Shown here: in pieces, positions 16,328 to 25,730 of the stretch
How the letters are laid out: every line of letters begins with the position of its first letter
How positions within the stretch are numbered: position 1 is the stretch's first letter
Notes under the pieces: generated by a model
What the model saw: only the letters and a program-made list of their open reading frames with translations
Database searches by the model: none
Told to the model about the DNA's origin: nothing
NCBI GenBank assembly: GCA_025454915.1
Contig: JALONN010000004.1
Coordinates: forward strand, 1-64,000
Origin: Raineya sp.
Lineage (GTDB): Bacteria; Bacteroidota; Bacteroidia; Cytophagales; Thermonemataceae
Reading direction: 5' to 3'
DNA length: 64,000 nt
Translations under genes and position numbers: made by a program

Positions 16328-18205
16328 ATGAGTAAAAACCGATACTTTCTAGTAAAAATTGCCTTTTTGCTGTCTTTTGGAGCTTTTGCCCAAGTAGACC
16401 GTTGGCAACAACGTGTGCAATACACCATGGATATTGACATGGATGTTCAGACTAATCGTTTCAAAGGAAAACAGAAATTAGTGTATTTCAACAATTCTCC
16501 TGAAACGTTGGATAAAGTATTCTATCATTTGTACTTTAATGCTTTTCAGCCTAATAGTGCTATGGATGTACGTTCTCGTATTATTGCCGACCCTGATGGA
16601 CGTGTACGTGATAGAATTTCCAAATTAAAAGAAAATGAAATTGGTTATCAGAAAATCTTTTCTTTGAAACAAGATGGTACTCCTTTAAAATATACGATTG
16701 AAGGTACTATTTTGGAAGTTACATTGGCTAAACCTATTGCTCCTAAATCGCAGGTAACCTTTGAAATGGAGTTTGAAGGACAAGTTCCTATTCAAATCAG
16801 ACGTTCTGGAAGAGATAATGCTGAAGGCGTTCGTTATTCAATGGCTCAATGGTATCCTAAAATGGCAGAGTATGACTATCAGGGCTGGCATGCAAATCCT
16901 TACATTGGTAGAGAGTTTTATGGTATTTGGGGTGATTTTGATGTAAAAATAACCATTGATTCTACTTATATGGTAGGTGGTACTGGTTATTTACAAAATG
17001 CTCAGGAAATAGGAAAAGGATATGATACAAAAGGAAAAGCAGTAAAAAGACCTAACTCAAATAGATTAACTTGGCATTTCAAAGCTCCAAACGTACACGA
17101 TTTTATGTGGGCTGCTGACCCTGATTTTACACATACTATTCGTAAAGAAGCAGATTTGCCTGAAATGCACTTTTTCTATAAAAAAGAACGCCAAGTAGAG
17201 GAAAAATGGAAGCAATTGCCAGATTATATGGTAAAATCTTTCAAAATTATGAATGAGCGTTTTGGAAAATATCCTTATGAGCAGTTTTCATTTATACAAG
17301 GTGGCGATGGTGGTATGGAGTACCCTATGGCTACTCTTATTTTAGGAAGACATAAGGAATTAGAAGGCTTAGTGGGTGTTTCGGTGCATGAGTCTATTCA
17401 TAATTGGTACTATGGTGTTTTGGGTACCAATGAAAGTTTGTATTCTTGGATGGATGAAGGTTTTACAACATTTGCAGAAGATATTGTGATGAATCAAATT
17501 TTTAATATCAATGCTGAGAACCCTCATGTGGATAGTTATAGAAATTATTTTGGTTTGGTAAAAGCTGGTCAGAATGAGCCTTTGAGTACACATGCAGACC
17601 ATTACAGAACAAACAGAGCTTATAGTATCAGCAGTTATTCCATTGGTTCTACATTTTTGTATCAGTTAAGCTATGTAATTGGGAAAGATGCTTTTGAAAA
17701 AGGAATGAAGGAATATTTTGATACTTGGAAATTCAAGCATCCAAATGCTAACGATTTTATCAGAATTATGGAAAAGGTATCTGGTTTAGAATTAGACTGG
17801 TATAAAGAATATTGGGTTTATAGCTCCAAAACTATTGATTATGGAGTTAAGGCTGTCAGTTCTGAGAATAATGAGACAACAGTAGTTTTGGAACGCAAGG
17901 GAGAAATGCCTATGCCTATTGATTTGGTAGTTACTTATAAAAGTGGTAAAAAAGAGCGTTATTATATTCCTTTGGAATTGATGCGTGGTGAGAAAAAAGA
18001 AGAAATGAGTGGTGCTACTACCATTTTAATGGATGATTGGGGCTGGGTCTATCCAGAGTATGTCTTTAAAATAGGTTCTGATGTGAAAGAAATAAGCAAG
18101 ATTGAAATAGACCCGACAGAAAGAATGGCAGATGTAGATAGAAATAACAACTCTTATCCTTATAAAAATACAAAAAATACAGATCTTAAAGGTAAAAAGA
18201 AATAA
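16328..18205 (+). CDS. M1 family zinc metallopeptidase (exported)
   Basis: A 625-residue gluzincin aminopeptidase with a signal peptide (to about FAQ, residue 22). The zinc site is HESIH (H354, E355, H358) with the third ligand E377 in SWMDEGFTTFAED, at the standard spacing. GGDGGMEYP (about 325-333) corresponds to the GxMEN exopeptidase motif. An N-terminal beta-sandwich domain (about 25-250) precedes the catalytic domain. It would trim peptides in the periplasm or at the surface. It lacks a T9SS C-terminal signal, since it ends in a Lys-rich tail. A terminator follows the stop codon at once, so it is monocistronic. Confidence 0.93.
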   Translation: MSKNRYFLVKIAFLLSFGAFAQVDRWQQRVQYTMDIDMDVQTNRFKGKQKLVYFNNSPETLDKVFYHLYFNAFQPNSAMDVRSRIIADPDGRVRDRISKLKENEIGYQKIFSLKQDGTPLKYTIEGTILEVTLAKPIAPKSQVTFEMEFEGQVPIQIRRSGRDNAEGVRYSMAQWYPKMAEYDYQGWHANPYIGREFYGIWGDFDVKITIDSTYMVGGTGYLQNAQEIGKGYDTKGKAVKRPNSNRLTWHFKAPNVHDFMWAADPDFTHTIRKEADLPEMHFFYKKERQVEEKWKQLPDYMVKSFKIMNERFGKYPYEQFSFIQGGDGGMEYPMATLILGRHKELEGLVGVSVHESIHNWYYGVLGTNESLYSWMDEGFTTFAEDIVMNQIFNINAENPHVDSYRNYFGLVKAGQNEPLSTHADHYRTNRAYSISSYSIGSTFLYQLSYVIGKDAFEKGMKEYFDTWKFKHPNANDFIRIMEKVSGLELDWYKEYWVYSSKTIDYGVKAVSSENNETTVVLERKGEMPMPIDLVVTYKSGKKERYYIPLELMRGEKKEEMSGATTILMDDWGWVYPEYVFKIGSDVKEISKIEIDPTERMADVDRNNNSYPYKNTKNTDLKGKKK

Positions 18206-18211
18206 ATTGCA

Positions 18212-18239
18212 GGGCGAATGATTAATTCGCCCTTTTATT
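18212..18239 (+). terminator. terminator of the M1 peptidase gene
   Basis: GGGCGAAT (18212-18219) pairs with ATTCGCCC (18225-18232) around a 5-nt loop and is followed by a T-rich run. Confidence 0.85.
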
Positions 18240-18254
18240 TAAAACATATTTTCA

Positions 18255-18737
18255 ATGAAATTTAGAATTGGACAAGGTTACGATGTTCATCAATTGGCTG
18301 AAAATCATCCTTTTTGGCTTGGTGGCATCCAAATAGAACACACACACGGAGCTGTGGGGCATTCGGATGCAGATGTGCTGATTCATGCCATTTGTGATGC
18401 ACTTTTGGGGGCATTGGCTTTAAGAGACATAGGCTACCATTTTTCCAACAAAGACCCTAAATATAAAGGTATTGATAGTAAAAAACTTCTTGCAGAAGTG
18501 ATGGTTAAAATTGAAGAGAAAGGTTATGCTGTGGGTAATGTGGATGCCATGATTTGCTTAGAAGCTCCTAAAATTAATCCTTTTATTCCACAAATGCAGG
18601 AAATTTTGGCTAAAATCATGAAAGTAGAATCCGAAGATGTTTCTATCAAAGCCACTACTTCAGAGACTTTAGGCTTTGTAGGTAGAAGAGAAGGTATTAC
18701 AGCTACGGCTGTTGCATTGGTTTATAAAAAAGATTAA
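18255..18737 (+). CDS. ispF: 2-C-methyl-D-erythritol 2,4-cyclodiphosphate synthase
   Basis: A 160-residue IspF of normal length. It forms the cyclodiphosphate in the MEP isoprenoid pathway. The zinc ligands are visible: D10 and H12 in GYDVHQL and H44 in DADVLIHAICDALLGAL. SIKATTSETLGFVGRREGITA is the usual C-terminal motif that contributes to the CDP-binding pocket. It lies 5 nt before a methyltransferase gene, so the two are probably co-transcribed. No other MEP gene is in the window. Confidence 0.97.
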   Translation: MKFRIGQGYDVHQLAENHPFWLGGIQIEHTHGAVGHSDADVLIHAICDALLGALALRDIGYHFSNKDPKYKGIDSKKLLAEVMVKIEEKGYAVGNVDAMICLEAPKINPFIPQMQEILAKIMKVESEDVSIKATTSETLGFVGRREGITATAVALVYKKD

Positions 18738-18742
18738 AATTT

Positions 18743-19627
18743 ATGACAGAAGATATTATTCACCAATGCCCAGTATGCAGTGGTACAGAATTCTCTCCTT
18801 TTTTAATATGTAAAGATTATACTGTAAGTCGAGAAAGTTTTCAAATTCAGGAATGTAAGGCTTGTGGATTTCTACTGACCTCTCCTCGCCCATCGTTAGA
18901 TACACTAGGAGATTACTATAAATCAAATGATTATATTTCTCATTCTGATACACAAAAAGGACTTATCAATTGGGCATATCATAGAGTTCGAAAAATTGCT
19001 TTAAAGAATAAACTAGAACTTGTCCAAAAATATACCCAAACAAAAGGTTCTTTACTGGATAATGGATGTGGAACAGGAGCTTTTTTAAGTACATGCATTC
19101 AGGCTGGATGGCAAGCTGATGGCATTGAGCCTGATGCAGATGCACGAAGTATTGCAGAAAAAGTTGCTCAGAAAAATATTTTTTTGAGTCTCAATGAAGT
19201 AGAAGGAAAAAAATATGATGCCATTACGATGTGGCATGTATTGGAGCATGTCCCTGATTTGAATGAAACTATTGAAAAGTTAAAGAATTTACTTACAGAA
19301 AAAGGTGTACTCATTGTTGCTGTTCCAAATCCAGAGAGTGACGATGCTTTATATTTTAAGGAGCATTGGGCTGCTTATGATGTTCCAAGACATTTATGGC
19401 ATTTTAAAAAGAAAGATATTACAGGTTTGTTCAAAAAACATGGTTGTAGTATAAAAGCTATCTGTCCTATGCCTTTTGATGCTTATTACATTAGTTTACT
19501 TAGCACTCGTTACAAAACAGGTAAAACACAATATATCAAGGCTTTGTGGAGAGGTTTTATCTCTAATAACAAAGCTGGCAAAACCAATACTTCAAGCCTG
19601 ATTTATGTAATTGAAAAAAATCCGTAA
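18743..19627 (+). CDS. class I SAM-dependent methyltransferase with N-terminal zinc ribbon
   Basis: A 294-residue protein. The N-terminus has two Cys pairs, CPVC and CKAC (about residues 9-40), which look like a zinc-binding knuckle. The central domain is a Methyltransf_23/UbiG-like Rossmann fold: motif I LLDNGCGTGAFLS, then MWHVLEHVPDLNETI and VLIVAVPNPES. Proteins of this layout often modify sugars or lipids of surface polymers, or form part of O-antigen or nucleotide-sugar pathways. It is 5 nt after ispF and followed by a sugar-nucleotide epimerase, but a 115-nt gap separates it from the latter. The substrate is unknown. Confidence 0.85.
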   Translation: MTEDIIHQCPVCSGTEFSPFLICKDYTVSRESFQIQECKACGFLLTSPRPSLDTLGDYYKSNDYISHSDTQKGLINWAYHRVRKIALKNKLELVQKYTQTKGSLLDNGCGTGAFLSTCIQAGWQADGIEPDADARSIAEKVAQKNIFLSLNEVEGKKYDAITMWHVLEHVPDLNETIEKLKNLLTEKGVLIVAVPNPESDDALYFKEHWAAYDVPRHLWHFKKKDITGLFKKHGCSIKAICPMPFDAYYISLLSTRYKTGKTQYIKALWRGFISNNKAGKTNTSSLIYVIEKNP

Positions 19628-19741
19628 CTTTGGAGCATAAAAAGTGAGTAATGAGTATTGAATACAATGTGAGAAAACTCAAAACTCATCATTAGCTTCG
19701 CTGAACTTCGTTTCATCACTTATAATTCATAACTATATAAA

Positions 19742-20725
19742 ATGGTCGCTTTTCATCAAGAAGATTTAAGCAAGTATAATTTTTTAATTACGGGTGGTGC
19801 TGGATTTATAGGTTCAAATATAGTAGAATACCTTATTAGTCATAAAGCCAATAAAATCAGAGTTTTAGATAATCTTTCTACTGGTTTTTTTAAGAATATA
19901 GAACCTTTTGTTAGGAGCAACCAGATTGAATTTATCGAAGGCTCTATTACAGATGCTGAAATATGCATGAAAGCCTGTGAGGGTATTGATTATGTCTCTC
20001 ATCAGGCTGCTTTGGGTTCTGTACCTCGTAGTCTCAACAATCCTATTGCAAGTAATGAAGCCAATGTAACAGGATTTTTGAATATCTTATGGGCATGTAA
20101 AGAACAGAATGTGAAGAGATTAGTTTATGCTTCTTCTTCTTCTGTATACGGGGATAGTCCTATTTTACCTAAACAGGAAACTCAAATAGGAAAGCCTTTG
20201 TCTCCCTATGCACTTACCAAATATATTAATGAGCTTTATGCAGAAATCTTTGCAAAAAGTTATGGTACAGAAAGTATTGGTTTGAGATATTTCAATGTTT
20301 TTGGATATAAACAAAGTCCAGAAGGTGTTTATGCTGCTGTTATACCATTGTTTATCAATGCTTTAAATAATAATCAAGCACCTATTATTAATGGAGATGG
20401 TTTGCAGAGTAGAGATTTTACGTTTGTAGAAAATGCTGTACAGGCTAATATAAAGGCTATGTTTTCTCAGCATCCTGAAGCTCCAAATAAAGTTTATAAT
20501 GTAGCTTGTGGCGAAAGACTTTCCATCAAAGGTATTTTTGACTTAATTAGTGAAATTTTAAATAAAGAAATAAAACCTCAATTCAGGGATGCAAGAAAAG
20601 GTGATGTAAGGGACAGTCTTGCTGATATTTCGTTGGCTAAAAATCTATTAGGTTATAATCCTGAGGTTTTTGCAAAAGAAGGCTTACAAAAAACAATAGA
20701 ATGGTTCTTAAAAAATCAGTCATAA
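19742..20725 (+). CDS. UDP-N-acetylglucosamine 4-epimerase-like SDR (WbpP/TviC-type)
   Basis: A 327-residue extended SDR. The NAD-binding TGGAGFIGSN motif is at the N-terminus, SSSSVYGD carries the catalytic Ser, and YALTKYINE carries the YxxxK pair. HQAALGSVPRSLNNP is the signature of the WbpP/TviC group, which epimerises UDP-GlcNAc to UDP-GalNAc and UDP-GlcNAcA to UDP-GalNAcA, supplying surface polysaccharide. The stop overlaps the gldD start by one base (TAATG), so the two genes are coupled. The substrate specificity is inferred from the signature alone. Confidence 0.85.
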   Translation: MVAFHQEDLSKYNFLITGGAGFIGSNIVEYLISHKANKIRVLDNLSTGFFKNIEPFVRSNQIEFIEGSITDAEICMKACEGIDYVSHQAALGSVPRSLNNPIASNEANVTGFLNILWACKEQNVKRLVYASSSSVYGDSPILPKQETQIGKPLSPYALTKYINELYAEIFAKSYGTESIGLRYFNVFGYKQSPEGVYAAVIPLFINALNNNQAPIINGDGLQSRDFTFVENAVQANIKAMFSQHPEAPNKVYNVACGERLSIKGIFDLISEILNKEIKPQFRDARKGDVRDSLADISLAKNLLGYNPEVFAKEGLQKTIEWFLKNQS

Positions 20726-21324
20726 TGAAAAAACTGCTTTATACTTGTATATTATCCATTTTGATTTGGAGTTGTGGAGATGATGAAGAGGGTTTTACTC
20801 CTAAGCCTAAAGGCTTCAACAGAATTAGCTTACCAAAAGATGAATATGTGGGTTTAGATACTACTTATCCTTATTTCTTTGAATATTCTAAACATGCTAT
20901 GATTCGTAAAGACAGTTCTAAAATAGCTGAACCTTATTGGATTCATGTAATTTACCCTAAATTAGGTTGGGCTGAAATCCAAATTACCTACAAAGATATT
21001 AGTGATGACCCTCAGAAAAAATTGTCAGAACTTATAGAAGATTCTCATAAATTAGCTTCTAAACATCTTTATAGAGCTGATGCTATGAGATATTATGAGC
21101 ATCGAAACGCTGATAATCAGCCTGTTTTGGCTTTGGGACTTACAGGTGAAATTCCAAGTCATTTACAGTTTTATACCACTGACTCTGTCAAGCATTTTCT
21201 AAGAGCAGCCATTTATTTTAGAACTGCCACTGAAAATGATTCACTAGCCCCTGTCATAGACTTCGTAAAAAAGGATATGTTGCATATGATCGCAACACAG
21301 AAATTTAAGAAAAATACGAAATAG
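20725..21324 (+). CDS. gldD: gliding motility lipoprotein GldD
   Basis: A 199-residue lipoprotein: the lipobox IWSC sits at about residues 14-17, followed by an acidic tether GDDEEGFTPKPKGFNRISLP. TPKPKGxxRIxLP followed by YPYFFEY and WIHVIYPKLGWAEIQITYK matches GldD, which is required for gliding and chitin use in Flavobacterium johnsoniae and works with the Gld/T9SS machine. I started at the ATG at 20725, because the longer in-frame start at 20701 lies within the epimerase. No gldE follows here; instead a terminator comes directly after the stop. Confidence 0.88.
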   Translation: MKKLLYTCILSILIWSCGDDEEGFTPKPKGFNRISLPKDEYVGLDTTYPYFFEYSKHAMIRKDSSKIAEPYWIHVIYPKLGWAEIQITYKDISDDPQKKLSELIEDSHKLASKHLYRADAMRYYEHRNADNQPVLALGLTGEIPSHLQFYTTDSVKHFLRAAIYFRTATENDSLAPVIDFVKKDMLHMIATQKFKKNTK

Positions 21325-21347
21325 ACTCTTTAATAAGAGTCTATTTC
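21318..21347. terminator. bidirectional terminator after gldD
   Basis: A perfect 13-bp stem (21318-21330 with 21335-21347, 4-nt loop) that overlaps the gldD stop codon, between gldD and a convergent gene. Confidence 0.75.
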
Positions 21348-21349
21348 AT

Positions 21350-21826
21350 TTATCTCTTTCTTATAAGTATTATTTTTCCTTTTCTTTGTAGCATATAAAA
21401 GTAAGCCCCATTATAAATTTTTGTGTTTTTGATATAAAAATCATTATTTTTCAAAAGAAAAACTCCTTTATCTTCATCCCAAAAACTTGTCCTGATTTCT
21501 GAGCTTGATAAATTTAAAACAGCTTTCTCACTTTTTTGTGCTATTTTATTATTTGAATTAGGGCTAAAGTAACACTTCCTAATAACAGTCTCTATTTTAA
21601 GAGAATCTTGTTTGTAAAAACTCCAATAATATGTAGTATCTGTAAATCCACAAGGCTTATTCATATACAGAATTGTTTCATCAAACGAATGATCATTTTT
21701 CATTTTTTCTAAAATAATTGTATCTGATGAATTCTTTTTAACTTTATAAGAACCTTGAGGGATTTTTTGGGCAAACAAATGTATACTTAACAACTGAAAT
21801 ACCACTATGAACATCATTTTTATCAT
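21350..21826 (-). CDS. hypothetical secreted protein
   Basis: A 158-residue protein with a signal peptide (LLSIHLFAQ, cut near residue 20). The mature part is basic and rich in Lys, Ser and Tyr, with alternating beta-like segments (YYWSFYKQDSLKIE, YFYMLQRKGKIILIRKR). Two Cys residues (about 59 and 85) might form a disulfide. I do not recognise a family. The gene is divergent from the hydrolase gene, with a 12-nt direct repeat in the shared intergenic region. It converges on gldD at a shared terminator. Confidence 0.65.
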   Translation of the reverse strand: MIKMMFIVVFQLLSIHLFAQKIPQGSYKVKKNSSDTIILEKMKNDHSFDETILYMNKPCGFTDTTYYWSFYKQDSLKIETVIRKCYFSPNSNNKIAQKSEKAVLNLSSSEIRTSFWDEDKGVFLLKNNDFYIKNTKIYNGAYFYMLQRKGKIILIRKR

Positions 21827-21841
21827 TTCTGTATAATATAT

Positions 21842-21867
21842 TTTACAAGAATACCTTTACAAGAATA
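21842..21867. repeat. tandem 12-nt direct repeat in a divergent promoter region
   Basis: TTTACAAGAATA occurs at 21842-21853 and again at 21856-21867, a 14-nt period. It lies between divergently transcribed genes (21826 minus and 21935 plus) and could be an operator. No regulator is nearby to match it. Confidence 0.45.
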
Positions 21868-21934
21868 TTTTATCCAAAACATTTTTAATTTTACAAAGGT
21901 TAATTAAATGTTACAACACATAAACTCTAATTTT

Positions 21935-22771
21935 ATGAAAAAAATTTTCTTATCTATTGCGATGGTACTTTTTAGTACAATACTATACGCCCAAACATGT
22001 TGCCAAGTACCTTCTGCGACTACCAGTTTTGCAGATTTAGCAGATGAGCAAGCTTTCAGAATGAGCCATGATTTACCTTTGCCTTACAAACATATTAGTG
22101 ATATAGGAAAAGATATTACTTTCAAAGCTGCTGATGGTACAGAAGCTTATGGATATGAGTTAAAAGTGACAAAACCTTCTAAAAAATATATTTTTGTTAT
22201 CCATGAATGGTGGGGCTTGAATGACCATATTAAGAGAGAAGCTGAAAAAATTTATAATGATTTAGGTGATGTAAATGTAATAGCTTTAGACCTTTATGAT
22301 AAAAAAGTAGCCACTTCTCGTGAAGAAGCAGCCCAATATATGCAAGCCGTTAAAGCAGAAAGAGCTCAAACAATTATCAAAGGAGCTTTTACATACGCAG
22401 GTAAAGGAGCTAAAATTGGTACAATTGGCTGGTGTTTTGGTGGAGGCTGGTCTTTACAAACTGCACTTTTGGCTGGTAAACAAGCCAAAGCATGTGTAAT
22501 TTATTATGGTATGCCTGAAAAAGATGTAGAAAAACTAAAAACTCTAAAAGCTGAAGTTTTAGGTATTTTTGCAAGTAAAGAGAAATGGATAAACTCAGAG
22601 ATTGTAGCAGAATTTGAAAAAAATCTGATAAAACTTAAGAAAAAAGCTTCTATTAATAGCTTTAATGCTGAACATGCTTTTGCCAATCCAAGCAATCCTA
22701 ATTATGATAAAGATGCTACTGAAAAAGCTTATCAACTAACCATTGCGTTTTTCAGAAATAAATTAAAATAA
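21935..22771 (+). CDS. exported dienelactone hydrolase family protein
   Basis: A 278-residue alpha/beta hydrolase of the dienelactone hydrolase family. A signal peptide ends near YAQ (residue 20), followed by a Cys pair (TCCQ). The nucleophile is the Cys in GWCFGGGWS, as in true dienelactone hydrolases; the catalytic His is in NAEHAFANP near the C-terminus. HEWWGLNDHIKREAEK is the usual N-terminal motif. Such enzymes open lactone rings or hydrolyse esters; the substrate here is unknown. I started at the ATG at 21935 because the frame from 21908 would add nine residues before the signal peptide. Confidence 0.88.
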   Translation: MKKIFLSIAMVLFSTILYAQTCCQVPSATTSFADLADEQAFRMSHDLPLPYKHISDIGKDITFKAADGTEAYGYELKVTKPSKKYIFVIHEWWGLNDHIKREAEKIYNDLGDVNVIALDLYDKKVATSREEAAQYMQAVKAERAQTIIKGAFTYAGKGAKIGTIGWCFGGGWSLQTALLAGKQAKACVIYYGMPEKDVEKLKTLKAEVLGIFASKEKWINSEIVAEFEKNLIKLKKKASINSFNAEHAFANPSNPNYDKDATEKAYQLTIAFFRNKLK

Positions 22772-22788
22772 TATAATCTTATAATACT

Positions 22789-22826
22789 AAAAAATCCTGA
22801 ATCTGAACGATTTAGGATTTTTTGTT
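22789..22826 (+). terminator. terminator of the dienelactone hydrolase gene
   Basis: AAAAAATCCT and AGGATTTTTT (22789-22798 and 22814-22823) form a stem followed by T-rich sequence. Confidence 0.75.
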
Positions 22827-22876
22827 GAGTTATAGGTATAATATTTGTATATTGTGATTTCAAATGATTTTATTTT

Positions 22877-23953
22877 ATGCGTTTTTATTTTACTCTTTTT
22901 GCTTCTTTGTGTAGTGTTGTATTGTATGCCCAAAATACAGGTTATCAGACTACGACCAAAGATTCTTCTGCTTGGTTTTATGCCAAAACCATTACTGCTC
23001 AAGAACTTAAAAGACATTTATATATCATTGCATCTGACTCTATGCAGGGCAGAATGACAGCCAGTGTTGGGCAAAAGAAAGCTGCCAAGTATATTGCCAA
23101 AGAAATGAAACGCATTGGACTACTTCCTGCTGTTGTATCAGGCAAAGATAGTTCTTATTTTCAGAAGTTTAAAGTCGTAAAATCTGGCTGGGGAATGGCT
23201 TTGTATAGAAATAGGGAACCCAATAACAGAAAACCCAGTGAAGCCCTTGAAACTGAAAATGTAATAGGCTGGATTGAAGGTACAGACAAAAAAGATGAAT
23301 TTGTGATTATTTCAGCTCATTATGACCATGTTGGCATTGAAAACAATAAAATTCATTATGGAGCTGATGACAATGGCTCTGGAACTTCCTCTATTTTAGA
23401 AATGGCTGAAGCCTTTATAAAAGCAAAAAAAGCTGGTAAAGGTCCAAGACGTAGTATTGTATTTATGCTTGTGGCTGGCGAGGAAGTGGGGTTATTAGGC
23501 TCACAATACTATGCTGATTTCGACCCTATTTTTCCTGTGAATAAAACAGTTGTAGATTTGAATACAGACATGATTGGGCGTATTGATGACAAATATTTGG
23601 CTACCAAAACTACTGATTATGTGTATCTCATAGGCTCTGATAAACTTTCTATGGATTTGTACAAACTACAAGAAGATGTAAATAAAAACTCTTTACAACT
23701 CAAACTTGATTATACCTACAATGATGTGAGTCATCCTGAAATGCTTTATTACCGTTCTGACCATTACAATTTTGCTAAAAAAGGTATTCCTGTCATTTTT
23801 TACTTTAGTGGTTTGCATGAAGATTATCATAAACCCACAGATACTCCTGAAAAAATTCATTATCCCAAAATGACCAAAATAGCCCAACTCATTTTCTTAA
23901 CAGCTTGGGAAATAGCTAACAGAGAGGAAAGACTTAAACTGGATAAGAAATAG
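22877..23953 (+). CDS. M28 family zinc peptidase (exported)
   Basis: A 358-residue M28 peptidase with a signal peptide (cut after about LYAQ, residue 19). The co-catalytic zinc ligands are visible: H in ISAHYDHVG, D in GADDNGSGTSS, E-E in VAGEEVGLLGS, D in LNTDMIGR and H in SGLHEDYHKPTDT. It would release amino acids or short peptides outside the cytoplasm. The HYDHVG segment and the GADDNGSG core are close to the aminopeptidase-like M28 proteins of Bacteroidota. It is followed by an outer-membrane barrel gene 58 nt later on the same strand. Confidence 0.93.
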   Translation: MRFYFTLFASLCSVVLYAQNTGYQTTTKDSSAWFYAKTITAQELKRHLYIIASDSMQGRMTASVGQKKAAKYIAKEMKRIGLLPAVVSGKDSSYFQKFKVVKSGWGMALYRNREPNNRKPSEALETENVIGWIEGTDKKDEFVIISAHYDHVGIENNKIHYGADDNGSGTSSILEMAEAFIKAKKAGKGPRRSIVFMLVAGEEVGLLGSQYYADFDPIFPVNKTVVDLNTDMIGRIDDKYLATKTTDYVYLIGSDKLSMDLYKLQEDVNKNSLQLKLDYTYNDVSHPEMLYYRSDHYNFAKKGIPVIFYFSGLHEDYHKPTDTPEKIHYPKMTKIAQLIFLTAWEIANREERLKLDKK

Positions 23954-24011
23954 CCGTCCTCCCTCAATATTCATTCTTATTTTTTATACTAGATTTTTCA
24001 AACCTAAATTC

Positions 24012-25157
24012 ATGATTTCTTATATATCTAAGAAGAAACCACTTCTTCTGCTCTTTATTATTTTTTTTGGACTATATAGCTCAGTAAATGCCCAGAAAAA
24101 GAAAAAAATTTTAGGCTTTTCTAGTTTAGATGATACTGTTAGTACAGAAAAGAAGGGTTTATTTTTTCTTCCACTCATTTATTATACACCAGATACCCGA
24201 TTGGCTTTTGGTGGAGCAGGTGTATACTATTTTAAAATCTCTCCTAAAGATTCTTCAGATAAAGAAACTAGAACTTCTTTTGTACAGTTTTTGGCAGATT
24301 ATACCCAAAATAAGCAAACAGATGTTTGGGCTACATGGAATATTTTTACAAGAAATGAAGATTTTTTACTCAAAGGGGATATTCGTTTTCGGAACTTCCC
24401 TGACAGATTCTATGGTATCGGCAACAATACTTCTAAAGCCAACGAAGAAAGATATGCCTACAATCTGATGCAAATCAAAGCTATGTTTCTAAAGAAAATC
24501 AAACACGATTTTTTTGTAGGTTTTGATTATGAATTTGAAAAAGAATATGGCTTTAAATATACAACTGGTGGTATTCTTGAAAATGGTTCTATCTCTGGCT
24601 ATAAAGGTGGCATAGGCTCAGCATTAGGTTTTGTAGCTGTCATTGATACAAGAGATAATATCATCAATGCTTATAAAGGCTCATTAGCCGAAGTTTCTAC
24701 TTACTTTTTTACACCTATTCTGGGAAGCTCTTTCAATTTTGTAAATGTAAACGGGGTTTATCAGAAATACTGGCAAATTAAACCCAAGAATATTATTGCA
24801 TTCCAAACTAAAGCCAAGTTCACTTTTGGAGATGTTCCTTTTTTGGATATGTCCACATTGGGTGGTGAGGATATTTTGAGAGGCTACCCTAAAAATAGAT
24901 TCAGGGACAAGAATTTTATTGCTTCGCAGGTAGAATACAGATTTCCATTAGTTTGGCGTTTGGGGCTGACAACCTTTGCAGGAGTTGGCGATGTTTTCAA
25001 TAAAGCCTCTGATTTGCGTTTCAGAACACTTAAATATTCTGTCGGAACAGGTCTGCGTTTTGTAATTAACCCTGCTGAAAGGCTTAATATTCGTTTCGAT
25101 TATGCCTATGGTCGTGAAGGTGGACAATATTATATTAGTGTGGCTGAGGCTTTTTAA
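24012..25157 (+). CDS. BamA/TamA-like outer membrane beta-barrel protein
   Basis: A 381-residue outer-membrane protein. The signal peptide ends near SVNAQ (residue 28). The rest is a barrel with alternating aromatic strands: PDTRLAFGGAGVYYF, RNFPDRFYGIGNNTSK, DTRDNIINAYKGSLAEVST, TLGGEDILRGYPKNRFRDKN, LTTFAGVGDVF and a final strand ending in F. The bacterial surface antigen (D15)-type barrel of the BamA/TamA superfamily fits best. There are no POTRA domains, so it is not the main BamA insertase. Its function is not known. 58 nt after the M28 gene. Confidence 0.75.
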   Translation: MISYISKKKPLLLLFIIFFGLYSSVNAQKKKKILGFSSLDDTVSTEKKGLFFLPLIYYTPDTRLAFGGAGVYYFKISPKDSSDKETRTSFVQFLADYTQNKQTDVWATWNIFTRNEDFLLKGDIRFRNFPDRFYGIGNNTSKANEERYAYNLMQIKAMFLKKIKHDFFVGFDYEFEKEYGFKYTTGGILENGSISGYKGGIGSALGFVAVIDTRDNIINAYKGSLAEVSTYFFTPILGSSFNFVNVNGVYQKYWQIKPKNIIAFQTKAKFTFGDVPFLDMSTLGGEDILRGYPKNRFRDKNFIASQVEYRFPLVWRLGLTTFAGVGDVFNKASDLRFRTLKYSVGTGLRFVINPAERLNIRFDYAYGREGGQYYISVAEAF

Positions 25158-25299
25158 GAAAAATAAATTATGCGTATGATATTAAACTTGTTTTGATTAT
25201 CAAAATTTAATACTTATACCATAAAATCATATAAGTATTGAATGTGTAAGTCTTACTTTCAATTTACTTTTTTCTTAATTCTAAAAAACAAATATTTAT

Positions 25300-25683
25300 A
25301 TGAAAAATGCTTTCATGAGTTCATTTCTAAAAACAAATAAATTAGCTCTTATAATAATTTGTTTTATTGGTTGTAAAAATTATGATAATAAAGAAAGGTA
25401 TGAACTATCTTTAAAAGAGAGAATTGAGATTTATTACACTACAAATTCATGTTGTCATTATAGTGTCTGTAATAAAACCCTATTAAAACACATAAAGCTC
25501 ATAGAAGAGAAAACTATTAAATGTTCTGAAAATGAAGGAGGTAATTGTACTGGAGCATTTATTTTTGAAGGCACATCTTCTGGGGTAGATACTGTTGAAA
25601 TAAAGTTTCTGGAGGGTTCTAACGAGTGTGATAGTGAAGAATCAACATCAAAATCAACAAAATATATTTTTGTTGTAAAATAA
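25300..25683 (+). CDS. small hypothetical lipoprotein
   Basis: A 127-residue protein with a hydrophobic N-terminus and a lipobox CFIGC (Cys at about residue 25), so it is probably an outer-membrane-anchored lipoprotein. The mature part has a Cys-rich patch (NSCCHYSVC, ECDSEES, KCSENEGGNCTG), giving up to six cysteines that could form disulfides. The family is not recognised. Two in-frame ATGs (25300 and 25315) are possible. It stands alone between the barrel gene and the convergent TIGR02757 gene. Confidence 0.6.
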   Translation: MKNAFMSSFLKTNKLALIIICFIGCKNYDNKERYELSLKERIEIYYTTNSCCHYSVCNKTLLKHIKLIEEKTIKCSENEGGNCTGAFIFEGTSSGVDTVEIKFLEGSNECDSEESTSKSTKYIFVVK

Positions 25684-25730
25684 TCAGATTAAACATTTCT
25701 TTTTTGGAAATATTACAAAAAAGTAGGTTT

